Below are positions 1 to 9,565 of a DNA stretch of 64,000 nucleotides, one piece after another. The notes under the pieces are model-generated. The model was given only the letters and a program-made list of their open reading frames with translations. It had not been told where the DNA came from and did no database searches. The translations under genes and the position numbers were made by a program. Every line of letters begins with the position of its first letter. Positions within the stretch are counted from its first letter, which is position 1. The DNA is taken from positions 1,488,001-1,552,000 of the forward strand of contig NZ_CP119546.1 in assembly GCF_029277985.1 (NCBI RefSeq), in the 5' to 3' direction. The stretch comes from Providencia stuartii (GTDB lineage: Bacteria > Pseudomonadota > Gammaproteobacteria > Enterobacterales > Enterobacteriaceae).

Positions 1-981
1 CAAGGTGATGCCGGTTCTTCACGTTTCTACCTCTCCATGGAAGATGCGTTGATGCGTATTTTTGCCTCTGATCGTGTCACAGGCATGATGCGTAAATTAG
101 GCATGAAACCGGGTGAAGCGATTGAACACCCATGGGTCACGAAAGCTATTGCAAATGCGCAACGTAAAGTTGAAAACCGTAACTTTGATATTCGTAAGCA
201 GCTGCTTGAATATGATGATGTAGCGAGTGACCAACGTCGTGCTATTTATACTCAGCGTAATGAGCTGCTTGACGGTGGTGATATTAAAGAAACGGTAGAT
301 AGCATTCGTCAAGATGTATTCACGACCACTATTGATGCCTATATTCCACCACAATCTTTGGAAGAAATGTGGGACATTGAAGGGCTGCAAAAACGCTTAG
401 TCAGTGATTTCGATTTAGATTTACCAATCAAAGAATGGTTGGATAAAGAGCCTGAATTACATGAAGAAACTCTTCGTGAGCGTATTATGGAAAAAGCCAT
501 TGAAATCTATCAGAAAAAAGAAGAGATCGTTGGCGCGGAAATGATGCGTAATTTCGAAAAAGGTGTCATGCTACAGACGTTAGATACATTGTGGAAAGAG
601 CATTTGGCTTCGATGGATTATTTACGTCAAGGTATCCATTTGCGTGGTTACGCGCAGAAAGATCCAAAACAAGAATATAAGCGTGAATCTTTCAACATGT
701 TTGCGAATATGCTTGAATCGTTGAAATACGAGGTTATCAGTACACTATCTAAAGTTCAGGTTCGTTTACCTGAAGAAGTTGAAGCTTTAGAACAACAGCG
801 TAAAGAAGAAGCAGAACGCTTAGCGAAAAAACAGCAGTTGAGTCATGATGCCGGCGCTGAATCATTGATGTCTGAAGCTGAAGCACAGATAGCCACACAG
901 GGTCATAAAATCGGTCGTAATGATCCTTGTCCTTGTGGTTCAGGCAAAAAATATAAGCAATGTCATGGTCGCTTAAAGTAA
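1..981 (+). CDS. secA: SecA preprotein translocase ATPase, C-terminal part (truncated by window edge)
   Basis: SecA is the ATPase motor that drives preproteins through SecYEG at the inner membrane. The reading frame is open from base 1, so the 5' part lies outside the window and about 326 residues are visible. They cover the end of the helicase motor, the helical scaffold/wing region and the C-terminal tail. The tail ends in a SEC-C zinc motif, [16 protein letters not shown], which binds zinc and contacts SecB. An in-frame ATG at 37 is internal, not a start. The position before mutT is as in E. coli. A hairpin terminator follows the stop. Confidence 0.97.
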   Translation, partial: QGDAGSSRFYLSMEDALMRIFASDRVTGMMRKLGMKPGEAIEHPWVTKAIANAQRKVENRNFDIRKQLLEYDDVASDQRRAIYTQRNELLDGGDIKETVDSIRQDVFTTTIDAYIPPQSLEEMWDIEGLQKRLVSDFDLDLPIKEWLDKEPELHEETLRERIMEKAIEIYQKKEEIVGAEMMRNFEKGVMLQTLDTLWKEHLASMDYLRQGIHLRGYAQKDPKQEYKRESFNMFANMLESLKYEVISTLSKVQVRLPEEVEALEQQRKEEAERLAKKQQLSHDAGAESLMSEAEAQIATQGHKIGRNDPCPCGSGKKYKQCHGRLK

Positions 982-1000
982 TTTAATATCACATCACACA

Positions 1001-1022
1001 AGGCGGGGTAACCCGCCTTTTT
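1001..1022 (+). terminator. Rho-independent terminator after secA
   Basis: AGGCGGG and CCCGCCT form a 7-bp GC-rich stem with a short loop, followed by TTTTT. It sits 19 bases after the secA stop and ends just before the mutT ribosome-binding region, so mutT may be expressed partly by read-through. Confidence 0.85.
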
Positions 1023-1034
1023 AACGAAGAAATT

Positions 1035-1424
1035 ATGGAAAAAAAACATCTGTATATTGCCGCTGGCATCATCCGTAATGATGACCACAAAATATTTATT
1101 ACTGAGCGCCCAAGCGGCACTCATATGGCGGGTTTTTGGGAATTCCCTGGCGGAAAATTAGAACACGGGGAACAGCCTGAAGATGCGTTAATTCGCGAGT
1201 TAGAAGAGGAAGTAGGGATAATTGTCACTGAATGTGAGCTCTTTCACTGTGTTGAGCATGAATTTGATGAACGCCGTGTGACTCTCTACTTTTATATGGT
1301 TTCTCGTTGGGAAAATGAGCCTTATGGGAAAGAGGGACAAAAAAGCCGTTGGGTCGATCAGAAAGATTTAGTGGCTAGTGAGTTCCCACCTGCGAATCGT
1401 ATTATTATTGATATGCTAAAATAA
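1035..1424 (+). CDS. mutT: 8-oxo-dGTP diphosphatase MutT (Nudix hydrolase)
   Basis: MutT hydrolyses 8-oxo-dGTP to the monophosphate in the cytoplasm, removing a mutagenic precursor and limiting A:T to C:G transversions. The 129-residue protein matches the family length. A complete Nudix box runs from about Gly40 to Ile62 (G-x5-E-x7-R-E-L-x-E-E-x-G-I), with the metal-binding REL-EE core intact. The start is the first ATG after the secA terminator. The secA-mutT order is conserved in enterobacteria. Confidence 0.95.
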   Translation: MEKKHLYIAAGIIRNDDHKIFITERPSGTHMAGFWEFPGGKLEHGEQPEDALIRELEEEVGIIVTECELFHCVEHEFDERRVTLYFYMVSRWENEPYGKEGQKSRWVDQKDLVASEFPPANRIIIDMLK

Positions 1425-1661
1425 TTTTCCCTGAACTCACCGTCTGTTAAGAGGGGATTAATCATCATTTCTGTGCTGATAGAAGAGGGTGATTAAAATC
1501 AGGCTGTGAGTAAAAGTAAGGTAAGCTTTCGTTTATTAAGCGGTTTACGCTAAAGTGAAATGGCGCGAGTTATTCGCATAATGCCTTATATTCCCGTTAA
1601 TTTATTAACAACAGGATATAAGGCATGTCATTAACAGCAATAGCTATCTTGCTTGTTGCTA

Positions 1662-1859
1662 TTAATGTTCAGGTTGTTCACTCCAATTATCACTGTCAGA
1701 AATATCACCTTGGCTGGCAATTCGTTTTTCTTCAGCCGCCCACTCACCAAGATCGATAAGTTGGCATCGCTTACTGCAAAATGGCCTAAATGGGCTTTCT
1801 TCTCCCCAAATAACAATTTTCTGGCATGTTGGACAATTAACTTCAATTTTTTCCGTCAT
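1662..1859 (-). CDS. yacG: DNA gyrase inhibitor YacG, zinc protein
   Basis: YacG is a small zinc protein that binds GyrB and inhibits DNA gyrase in E. coli. This copy has 65 residues, the usual length. It carries the four-cysteine zinc site Cys9-x2-Cys12 and Cys28-x3-Cys32, and the family motif LIDLGEWA. It is the last gene of a minus-strand group coaE-zapD-yacG with short gaps, so the three are probably co-transcribed. Longer overlapping frames here on both strands have no family features and are shadows. Confidence 0.93.
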   Translation of the reverse strand: MTEKIEVNCPTCQKIVIWGEESPFRPFCSKRCQLIDLGEWAAEEKRIASQGDISDSDNWSEQPEH

Positions 1860-1876
1860 TTACTACTTCCCCCTTA

Positions 1877-2635
1877 TTAACAGCAGGATAATTCAAAAGT
1901 CATCATTGCGGGTACAATACCATTTTCGCTGTCAATGTGAAGAAAACGAATTGCAAATCGTGTTTTATGGCCTGAAATTTGAGGGAAAATCAGCTTATCG
2001 CTTGATAGCCTCACCCTTAATAACTCTTTATCTTCGACACTATCTTGATAAAAGCCATTGTGACACTCTTTAATTTCAAAAGAGCCCGCTTGACGAATAA
2101 GGTTCAAGATTGTATCTAACGTATCTTTCAAAGGGGCTAGGCTTTTAAGCCAACCGCTAATAGCTTGCTCTTTCTGTTCTTGCGGCATATGTAACCACAA
2201 TTGGAGTGTGGGGAGATCAAAACTACAGCATCCGCCGGGAATACTTAATCGTTGGCGAACCATACTAATGATTTTATCGTTCCTTAGCTGTTGACCAAAT
2301 CTAGGTGCCGTTGTGATATTTGCGGCTTTAGTTGCAAGGTCGTTAAGTAGAGATGAAATAAGCTGATTGTCTGCATTCGGTGCATCGGACCAAGCAGATA
2401 AACGTCTACGTTGCTTTTCAAGCTCTTTGATCATATCAGATCGCACTTCGCCCCTATCAAGAATTTCTATTAATTCTGATACGGAACGGAAAAAAGCAAT
2501 ACCGGATGTATAGGAGGTAATGTGGCTAAGTTCATAAACTTGATTTAGCAGTGTTTCGAGCCTTAGCCATGAGCGAATTTTTTCATTCAATGGATACTCG
2601 TAAGTGACGAAGTTTACAGTGTTTGATTCACTCAT
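1877..2635 (-). CDS. zapD: Cell division protein ZapD
   Basis: ZapD (formerly YacF) cross-links FtsZ filaments and stabilises the Z ring at midcell. The 252-residue sequence is close to the E. coli length of 247. It has the typical N-terminal segment YEYPLNEKIRSWLRLE and the internal GGCCSFDLP segment of the family. It lies between coaE and yacG, 9 bases after coaE and 17 bases before yacG, as in E. coli, which supports the call and co-transcription. Confidence 0.93.
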   Translation of the reverse strand: MSESNTVNFVTYEYPLNEKIRSWLRLETLLNQVYELSHITSYTSGIAFFRSVSELIEILDRGEVRSDMIKELEKQRRRLSAWSDAPNADNQLISSLLNDLATKAANITTAPRFGQQLRNDKIISMVRQRLSIPGGCCSFDLPTLQLWLHMPQEQKEQAISGWLKSLAPLKDTLDTILNLIRQAGSFEIKECHNGFYQDSVEDKELLRVRLSSDKLIFPQISGHKTRFAIRFLHIDSENGIVPAMMTFELSCC

Positions 2636-2644
2636 ATTGATTTC

Positions 2645-3250
2645 CTATTTGTTCTGTTGTGCTAGCGTCATATACTTTTCGTGGAGTGCAGCGACCTTTT
2701 CGGCAATATCAGATTCACCATCATGATTTGTAATAATGTCATCACTTTGTAACAAGCGGTTTTCTCTGCTAGTTTGCGATTGCATAATATTAGCTACATG
2801 TTCTTGATTAACATTATCTCTTTGCATTGTGCGCTGAATTTGTTCTTCAGGGGTAACATCAATGACAAGAACCCGATCCGCTAGGTGTGATAGCTTGTTT
2901 TCAAATAATAAAGGAACAACCCAAATGACATAAGGGTTGGTAATTTGTTGTAATTGTCTTTGTGTCTCTTGCTGAATGAGGGGATGAAGTAGGGCATTTA
3001 GCCATTGTTTTTCAGATTCATTAGAAAAAATAATTTTCCTAAGATGCTGGCGATTGAGAGAACCATCCGATTGAATAATGTTTTCATCATAACGGTTTTT
3101 AATCGCTGCAAGAGCAGGCGAATTAGGTTCTACCACCTTTCTAGCAATAATATCGGCATCGACCAGTGGTACCCCTAGCTTAGCAAATTGATTAGCAACG
3201 GTTGTTTTTCCGCTACCAATTCCTCCTGTTAGTGCAACAATATAGGCCAT
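2645..3250 (-). CDS. coaE: Dephospho-CoA kinase CoaE
   Basis: CoaE phosphorylates the 3'-hydroxyl of dephospho-CoA with ATP, the last step of coenzyme A synthesis. I start it at the ATG ending at 3250, giving 201 residues that begin [17 protein letters not shown]. This puts the P-loop (GGIGSGKT) at residues 9-16, as in the family. A longer frame reaching to 3310 would add 20 residues without homology. The conserved segment LVDADIIAR follows the P-loop. It heads the coaE-zapD-yacG group. guaC and its usual position next to coaE are not seen here. Confidence 0.93.
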   Translation of the reverse strand: MAYIVALTGGIGSGKTTVANQFAKLGVPLVDADIIARKVVEPNSPALAAIKNRYDENIIQSDGSLNRQHLRKIIFSNESEKQWLNALLHPLIQQETQRQLQQITNPYVIWVVPLLFENKLSHLADRVLVIDVTPEEQIQRTMQRDNVNQEHVANIMQSQTSRENRLLQSDDIITNHDGESDIAEKVAALHEKYMTLAQQNK

Positions 3251-3406
3251 AATCGTATTCATTGTTTTGAAAAATAATAGGTTACACGGATTTCTCCTGT
3301 TTGTCTTCACTCAGGAGATAATACGCACTGTAAGCTTACCGGACTTACCGTCAGTAGGTAGTTCTATAGCATAAATAGATAAAATGCTATCCTATAATTA
3401 ACTATA

Positions 3407-4594
3407 TCAAATGGTTGTTATAACATTTCCTAAATTAAATATAGGGAGGTACATTGCGACCATTATGCTCCCAACAAGTAAGGCCATTAATAGGAGCAAT
3501 ATGGGTTCTAAGTTTTTGAGTGATTTTTCCATGAGGGCGGTATGTTGAGTTGAAAAATGAGTAAATAAGTATTGTGAAAAGTGAGGTAGTTGGCCTGACT
3601 CTTCTGCCACCGCAATCAATTGATAGACTATTGCGGGGAAAAAAGAGTTATGTTTAACGGCATTAGACAATGATTCTCCTTTTAACACAGATTGATATAC
3701 CAATAAGCTAGTTTTTTTATAGATTGGTGTATGGATCGTCTCTGCTGTGCATTTCAGACATTCTGTTAATGGCAGTCCCGCGCCTAGTGTAGAGGATAAG
3801 GTTAGAAAGAATATATTGAGATTATTTATTTCAATGAGTTTTTTTATCGGGGGAATATAAAACAGTAAACTCGCCATGAATATTGAAAAATAAGCATTAA
3901 ACCGCCAAATAAGTGATAAGGAAATTAGGGTAATCGGCAGTAAATAAACTAAATACTGAGTGATTAAATTAGAAATGCTTATCATTAATTTAGTGATCGC
4001 TGGTAACTCATGTTGAAAACTATGATAAATAGTTTCAAATTGAGGTAGTACATAAATTAACATAATAAAAACTAACACAATTGACAATAACACGAGTATT
4101 AACGGATATCTCAGTGACTTTATAACCTTTTTTTGGGCTTCAGCATCGTGTTTTAGCATGGTAGCGATAATTTTAAAGGTTTTTTCATAATCTCCTGTTT
4201 TTTCGGCTACTTTTACTAAACTGATAATTGTTGGAGTGAATATGTTCGGGTGCTTCTCAAGATTATTGGAAAGATTATTCCCACGTTTTAAATCATAAAT
4301 TGCTGATGCGATGATTTTTCTCCACAATGGATCTTTTATATTTTTTTGTAAAATATATAGGCTTTGCAATAAATTAATGCCAGAGGAGAGGAGCGTATTT
4401 AATTGATAAAAAAAATGGACGCGATAATGAATGTTGCTCTTATTCAGAATGAATAACGATCTAAAACGGATTTGAATAGGCGTGTGTTCAGACTCGAGTA
4501 ACTCAATAAATGCAGATTTTTTATTTCTAGAGATAATGGTATCTTTAATAAGATTATTTTCATGAGATAACGCGATATAGGAATAAATAAACAT
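3407..4594 (-). CDS. hofC: HofC, type II secretion/type IV pilus inner-membrane platform protein (GspF/PilC family)
   Basis: This is a polytopic inner-membrane platform protein of the GspF/PilC family, which couples the cytoplasmic ATPase to pilin assembly. The 395 residues contain two copies of the T2SSF domain: the first holds the motif GDYEKTFKIIATML, the second EESGQLPHFSQYL. Each is followed by strongly hydrophobic segments (around residues 165-185, 215-240 and 365-390). The start overlaps the hofB stop by one base (TAATG), indicating translational coupling. Base composition is more AT-rich than the flanking core genes. Function in this lineage is uncertain, since E. coli HofC is cryptic. 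Confidence 0.88.
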   Translation of the reverse strand: MFIYSYIALSHENNLIKDTIISRNKKSAFIELLESEHTPIQIRFRSLFILNKSNIHYRVHFFYQLNTLLSSGINLLQSLYILQKNIKDPLWRKIIASAIYDLKRGNNLSNNLEKHPNIFTPTIISLVKVAEKTGDYEKTFKIIATMLKHDAEAQKKVIKSLRYPLILVLLSIVLVFIMLIYVLPQFETIYHSFQHELPAITKLMISISNLITQYLVYLLPITLISLSLIWRFNAYFSIFMASLLFYIPPIKKLIEINNLNIFFLTLSSTLGAGLPLTECLKCTAETIHTPIYKKTSLLVYQSVLKGESLSNAVKHNSFFPAIVYQLIAVAEESGQLPHFSQYLFTHFSTQHTALMEKSLKNLEPILLLLMALLVGSIMVAMYLPIFNLGNVITTI

Positions 4595-5994
4595 TATAAT
4601 TCCTCTCCATATCCGATGACTGAATATAGCTCTTGTAGCGTTGTTTCTCCGCTATCGATTAAATTTAAACCATCTTGAAAAAGCGTTTGAAAATGATTAG
4701 TATGATTTTTTTCATAATGAAAAATTTGGCTAAGCGCATTTTGTTCCAGATATTCATAGATTGCTGTTCTTCCCATAAAACCCGCAAAACAGAGATCACA
4801 TCCAGCCGATGACCATTCTTTAATTGAGATATTTTCACTTATTTGCACGACCTTTGGCTGTTTTACTTTACAGTTAGGGCATAATCGACGTACGAGTCTT
4901 TGTGCAATGACCATTTTTAAACACGAACTGAGTTGTGATTTACTCACCCCGAGTTGAGTCATTCTATCAATGGCACTTAACGTGCAGTTGGTATGCAAAG
5001 TTGATAATACTAGGTGCCCTGTTTGTGCAGCTCTGGTTGCAATCTGGGCTGTTTCCTCATCCCTAATTTCTCCGATCATAATAATATCTGGGTCTTGTCG
5101 AAGTAACGCGCGTAATATATGTGCAAAACTTAGCCCATATTTATCATTAACGTGTATTTGATTAATGCCTGACAATGGGATTTCAATCGGGTCTTCAATA
5201 GTCGATATATTACGTGAAGATTGATTGAGATATTCTAATGAACTGTAGAGTGTGACTGTTTTTCCACTACCGGTAGGCCCAGTCACGAGAATTAACCCCT
5301 GTGGCTGCAATAATTTTTTCTTTAAACTGACCAGTAACTGATTATTCATACCAATTTGTTCAATAGAATATTTTAGCTGAGTATTCTGTATTCGTAGAAC
5401 CAACTTTTCTCCATATAGCGTTGGAATCGTTGATAAACGGATACTGTAGTTGTGTCCATCAAAATACCAATTCATTTGCCCATCTTGCGGTAATCGTTTT
5501 TCCGCAATATTTAATTTTGCTAGTATTTTTATGCGTGCAATAATTTCATTATTGATTTCTAATGGTGGGGATGGAATAAAATAGAGTTTACCATCAACGC
5601 GTAGGCGGATTTTCAGCCCCTGTTTTGTCGGTTCAATATGAATATCAGAAGCGCGTTTTCTTACTGCGGCTTTCAACATATTTTCAGCAAAATCAACGGC
5701 TGGAGAAGTGATAGCTAATTGTTCTTTTTCCTGGCTATGGTATACGGTTTCTGGTTCTTGAATCTCGGCATATTTTTTATTGAAGTAGTGGTCAATTTTT
5801 TCTTTTGGCCATATATCATAACATACAGGCACACCAGCAATAAAACGTAAAGTCGCAAGAACATTATCATGAGGTTTTTTAGGTACACCGATAGACAGTC
5901 GTTTATTATTATAATCTACAATAATAATATAATGTTTGTCACAGACACTTTTAAGCTCTTTGAATATAAAATCCTGTTCCCTGGTGGTCATCAT
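4594..5994 (-). CDS. hofB: HofB, type II secretion/type IV pilus assembly ATPase (GspE/PilB family)
   Basis: This is a cytoplasmic hexameric ATPase of the GspE/PilB family that would power pilin polymerisation. The 466 residues include Walker A GPTGSGKT (about residues 238-245), the Asp-box region RIKILAKLNIAEKRLPQDG, Walker B with the following Glu (DPDIIMIGEIRDEETA), and the zinc-binding pair CPNC and CDLC typical of PilB/GspE proteins. All catalytic motifs look intact. It sits 15 bases after ppdD and overlaps hofC by one base, so ppdD-hofB-hofC form an operon as in E. coli. Confidence 0.92.
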   Translation of the reverse strand: MMTTREQDFIFKELKSVCDKHYIIIVDYNNKRLSIGVPKKPHDNVLATLRFIAGVPVCYDIWPKEKIDHYFNKKYAEIQEPETVYHSQEKEQLAITSPAVDFAENMLKAAVRKRASDIHIEPTKQGLKIRLRVDGKLYFIPSPPLEINNEIIARIKILAKLNIAEKRLPQDGQMNWYFDGHNYSIRLSTIPTLYGEKLVLRIQNTQLKYSIEQIGMNNQLLVSLKKKLLQPQGLILVTGPTGSGKTVTLYSSLEYLNQSSRNISTIEDPIEIPLSGINQIHVNDKYGLSFAHILRALLRQDPDIIMIGEIRDEETAQIATRAAQTGHLVLSTLHTNCTLSAIDRMTQLGVSKSQLSSCLKMVIAQRLVRRLCPNCKVKQPKVVQISENISIKEWSSAGCDLCFAGFMGRTAIYEYLEQNALSQIFHYEKNHTNHFQTLFQDGLNLIDSGETTLQELYSVIGYGEEL

Positions 5995-6009
5995 AATTTA
6001 TCCTATTTT

Positions 6010-6435
6010 TCAGAATACAAATGTATTTTCACATAACGTTTTTAATTTATTATCATTGCTGCTTTCACATATGACTTGCCATTGAAAGGGGGAGCTATCA
6101 GTCGGGACTGTTGGTGTTAATGTGACGGATAAACTGTCGAGATTTTTGTCTGCGGTGAAATTTATCACTCCGGATGCTACATCTATATTTTTTATATATT
6201 TTCCTTTTATATTGTTGGGGATATTTTCACTCCCTGCATTACAGGCTGCGAGTGTTCCTCTATTAAAGGCACAGATCTCTATATTATTCTTATAAGGTAA
6301 AATAGTTTGCAATACATCGGTTATGGCGGCCTTTTGCATATAACCTTGATAACCGGGGATAGCAATAGCACTTAATATGGAAATTATTGCAATAACGACC
6401 ATGATTTCAATTAAAGAAAATCCTTTTTGATTCAT
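6010..6435 (-). CDS. ppdD: Type IV prepilin PpdD
   Basis: This is the major-pilin-like type IV prepilin. The N-terminus MNQKGFSLIEIMVVIAI has a prepilin peptidase site between Gly5 and Phe6, Glu at mature position 5, and the hydrophobic assembly helix. The 141-residue protein has four later cysteines (55, 65, 123, 135). The last pair fits the C-terminal disulfide loop of type IV pilins. A strong ribosome-binding site (AAGGAGG) precedes the ATG. It is first in the ppdD-hofB-hofC operon. No prepilin peptidase or secretin is visible in this window. Confidence 0.92.
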   Translation of the reverse strand: MNQKGFSLIEIMVVIAIISILSAIAIPGYQGYMQKAAITDVLQTILPYKNNIEICAFNRGTLAACNAGSENIPNNIKGKYIKNIDVASGVINFTADKNLDSLSVTLTPTVPTDSSPFQWQVICESSNDNKLKTLCENTFVF

Positions 6436-6834
6436 ATAGCCTCCTTGTTGGGTGAGGGGATACTTTAAAATGGAAGGGATGATTATTTAATTCAATAAAA
6501 TTCATTTTGCGAAAGGCTATGTAAATGAAAAATTGAAAATGACACATATTACATTTTCTTGGGAGGAGCCTCGCAAATACAGATTGAATGGAAAATAACA
6601 TGTTTTATTTATTAGCGAGTATGATAGCTATAATATGTATAAAGAATAAATAGGATAAGTTGATTATAAAAATAATAGGAACCTTATTATATATTTCTAT
6701 TATTTATTGCGATTAAACGAGGTTAGCAAGATATGTGATAGATCCAATTTGAAAAACGCTATAGTGCGATTAAAACAGTGGATAAATAAAAGCGGCAAAA
6801 GATGCCGCGAGATGTTAATTCATAATAGTGTTTA
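6436..6834. other. Intergenic region between ppdD and ampD
   Basis: About 400 bases of AT-rich sequence. It must carry the ppdD promoter and, at its far end, the ampD terminator. No convincing coding frame was found. A 64-residue minus-strand frame overlapping the ppdD start lacks family features. Confidence 0.5.
6786..6808 (-). terminator. Rho-independent terminator after ampD
   Basis: Read on the minus strand, GCGGCA-TCTTT-TGCCGC forms a 6-bp GC stem followed by TTTTATTT. It lies about 27 bases past the ampD stop. Confidence 0.8.
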
Positions 6835-7395
6835 TCAACAGTGTGTGGCTAACTGTGTTTTAAATCGTTGCCAATCAAAATAAGGTCCAGGATCTGTCTT
6901 TCGATTGGGGGCGATATCGCTATGCCCCGTGATGTGGTTCCTGATTTCAGGGTATAGCGTGATAAGAGAACACGTGAGTTTGGTTAATGAATCGTACTGT
7001 GCAGTAGTAAAAGGTTCAAAATCAGTACCTTCTAGTTCAATACCAATAGAAAAATCATTACACTTTTCTTTACCTTGATAACTCGATTGTCCTGCGTGCC
7101 ACGCTCGTAGATGAAAAGGAACATATTGAATAATTTCGCCATCTCGGCGAATTAAACAATGAGCAGAAACACGAAGGTGTTTAATTTCGTCGAAAAAGGG
7201 ATGCTCTGTTGGATTAAGTGTTCCAGTAAAAAGTTGGTTGATATAAGGCCCCCCAAACTGCCCTGGCGGGAGGCTAATGTTGTGGATCACCAAAAGAGAA
7301 GGGGACACATTTTCTGGTCGTTCATCATGATGTGGTGACGGGATATGGGTCACATTTTGCAACCAACCATTATGTATTTTCATATCCAGTGCCAT
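6835..7395 (-). CDS. ampD: 1,6-anhydro-N-acetylmuramyl-L-alanine amidase AmpD
   Basis: AmpD is a cytoplasmic zinc amidase that cleaves anhydro-muropeptides during peptidoglycan recycling. It thereby lowers the signal that activates AmpR where ampC/ampR exist. The 186-residue protein belongs to the amidase_2 family. The expected zinc ligands are visible: His in VIHNISLPPG, and His and Asp in TGHSDIAPNRKTDPGP. The ATG at 7395 follows AAGGA at good spacing. It is divergent from nadC, as in E. coli. ampE, normally directly downstream, is absent. Confidence 0.95.
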   Translation of the reverse strand: MALDMKIHNGWLQNVTHIPSPHHDERPENVSPSLLVIHNISLPPGQFGGPYINQLFTGTLNPTEHPFFDEIKHLRVSAHCLIRRDGEIIQYVPFHLRAWHAGQSSYQGKEKCNDFSIGIELEGTDFEPFTTAQYDSLTKLTCSLITLYPEIRNHITGHSDIAPNRKTDPGPYFDWQRFKTQLATHC

Positions 7396-7599
7396 AGTAT
7401 TCCTTTCTATCTATTCTTCATTTGCAAACATCGCTGTGAGGAAGAAAGATTAGCATATACATAGAATAATTCGAGTTGTATGTTTGTATTCAATAACGTG
7501 TTTTTTTTGTTAAAGCGAAGAAGATGCTAAAGTAATTTGGTTGATTAAGCGAGAGATAGGTTTATCACACATGCCATGTGCCTTGAAGTGACAGGATAG

Positions 7600-8535
<936 letters not shown>

Positions 8536-8778
8536 GTAAGCACTGATAGATGGAAGTAGATTTAACCTATTTATGAGTTTTAACCTTCTGTATATACAGC
8601 AAAACTCTCGTCCTTGATGGCTAGGTAAGAGAATGACCAAAGCGAGAAAGTGCCTTATTTTCTGGCTTTGGTGTCATCGAGTGAGCCTCGATTTCTATAT
8701 CGTTATTTAATAGAGACGGTGCCGACAGATCGTTTTATTGGTGCACTGAAGTGACTTTCTAGGGAAGGAACATTGAGC

Positions 8779-8961
8779 ATGACAAAATGCGTTGACGATG
8801 TTGATTTTATTTCTATTGTAATCAACCAATCAACCAATCAACCAATCAACCAATCAACCAATCAACCAATCAACCAATCAACCAATCAACCAATCAACCA
8901 ATCAACCAATCAACCAATCAACCAATCAACCAATCAACCAACCAACCGGTTAACCGACTGA
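8779..8961 (+). CDS. Possible 60-residue repeat peptide (doubtful gene)
   Basis: An ATG at 8779 (or a TTG at 8773) lies downstream of AAGGA and opens a frame of about 60 codons. It starts [14 protein letters not shown] and then consists almost wholly of the octapeptide cycle NQSTNQPI, encoded by the 8-bp repeat. Because 8 is not a multiple of 3, gain or loss of one unit would change the frame after the repeat, yet all forward frames of the repeat are stop-free. No family is recognised and there is no independent evidence of translation. Confidence 0.2.
   Translation: MTKCVDDVDFISIVINQSTNQPINQSTNQPINQSTNQPINQSTNQPINQSTNQPTNRLTD
8821..8940 (+). repeat. Octanucleotide tandem repeat, 15 perfect units of ATCAACCA
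   Basis: Fifteen uninterrupted copies of ATCAACCA fill exactly 120 bases, followed by a decayed unit (ACCAACCGGTTAACC). The unit can also be read as alternating tetranucleotides ATCA and ACCA, close to the CAAT/CAAC repeats used for phase variation in Haemophilus. The perfect homogeneity suggests active slipped-strand change. It lies upstream of the pdhR promoter region rather than inside a recognised gene. Confidence 0.98.
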
Positions 8962-9109
8962 CCAAGTTATAAGCAGAGTACATATTTATTTCAGGGTGTT
9001 AAACGATATTTTGGCTTATCTGTGTGGAGAGAGCTTAAAATAACGACACGGCTACGCTTTGAGCTGCATTCTTGTCTGAATACGATGTAATCGGGTCGCT
9101 TGTAGATTT

Positions 9110-9149
9110 TTGTATGGTTAAATTTTGCTATTTTAGTGAAACCATACAA
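9110..9149. repeat. 10-bp inverted repeat in the nadC-pdhR gap
   Basis: TTGTATGGTT (9110-9119) and AACCATACAA (9140-9149) are perfect inverted copies 20 bases apart. No T-tract follows, so it is more likely a protein-binding site or chance structure than a terminator. Function unknown. Confidence 0.5.
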
Positions 9150-9496
9150 CTCTTATATTGAGTAAAACAACAAATAGTATGAATAGTTAGCGATATTCTT
9201 CACTCCAACTCATGTATGTTTCTTGCGCGTATCGCTTTGATTGAGAGCAGTAAGAGAATATTCATTTTTTATGAATTTAAATTCCAAATATCTGCAACTA
9301 TATCGTTTCAGCTTCTTTGTTTAAGCATATAAATTCGATAAAAATGTTAAATTGGCGTGTTTGTGATAGGCGAATTGGTTATCAAAACATGCTAAATTTT
9401 AAAAAAATCTGTTAAAATTTGCAGGATTTTATGATTTAGCGCAAGGTCTTTATGGACAGTTAGTGAATACTTTGTTACTTTATTAATCCATAATGA

Positions 9497-9513
9497 AATT
9501 GGTATTACCAATT
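9497..9513. promoter_or_regulatory. PdhR operator upstream of pdhR
   Basis: The perfect 17-bp palindrome AATTGGTATTACCAATT contains the known PdhR consensus ATTGGTnnnACCAAT without mismatch. It lies about 50 bases upstream of the pdhR start, as in E. coli, where PdhR represses its own operon until pyruvate releases it. Confidence 0.9.
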
Positions 9514-9565
9514 AACACTGAGTGATACCTAATCAATAATTAATCACTAATGATCATGGCAGGTT

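Larger units (their letters stand above)
8536..9565. other. 1-kb gap between nadC and pdhR
   Basis: No recognisable gene fills this gap, where E. coli has ampE (beyond ampD) and aroP. It holds the octanucleotide repeat at 8821-8940, a short repeat-containing frame, a 10-bp inverted repeat (9110-9119 with 9140-9149) and the PdhR operator at 9497-9513. I saw no clear remnant of ampE or aroP by eye. A translated similarity search would be needed to exclude decayed fragments. Confidence 0.6.

Noticed and set aside
1631..1880. Two 71-75 codon frames overlapping yacG
   Set aside because: yacG has an intact zinc-finger family pattern in the third frame; the others show no similarity or ribosome-binding site.
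8821..8940. Octanucleotide repeat as a CRISPR array
   Set aside because: Units are 8 bases and contiguous with no spacers.
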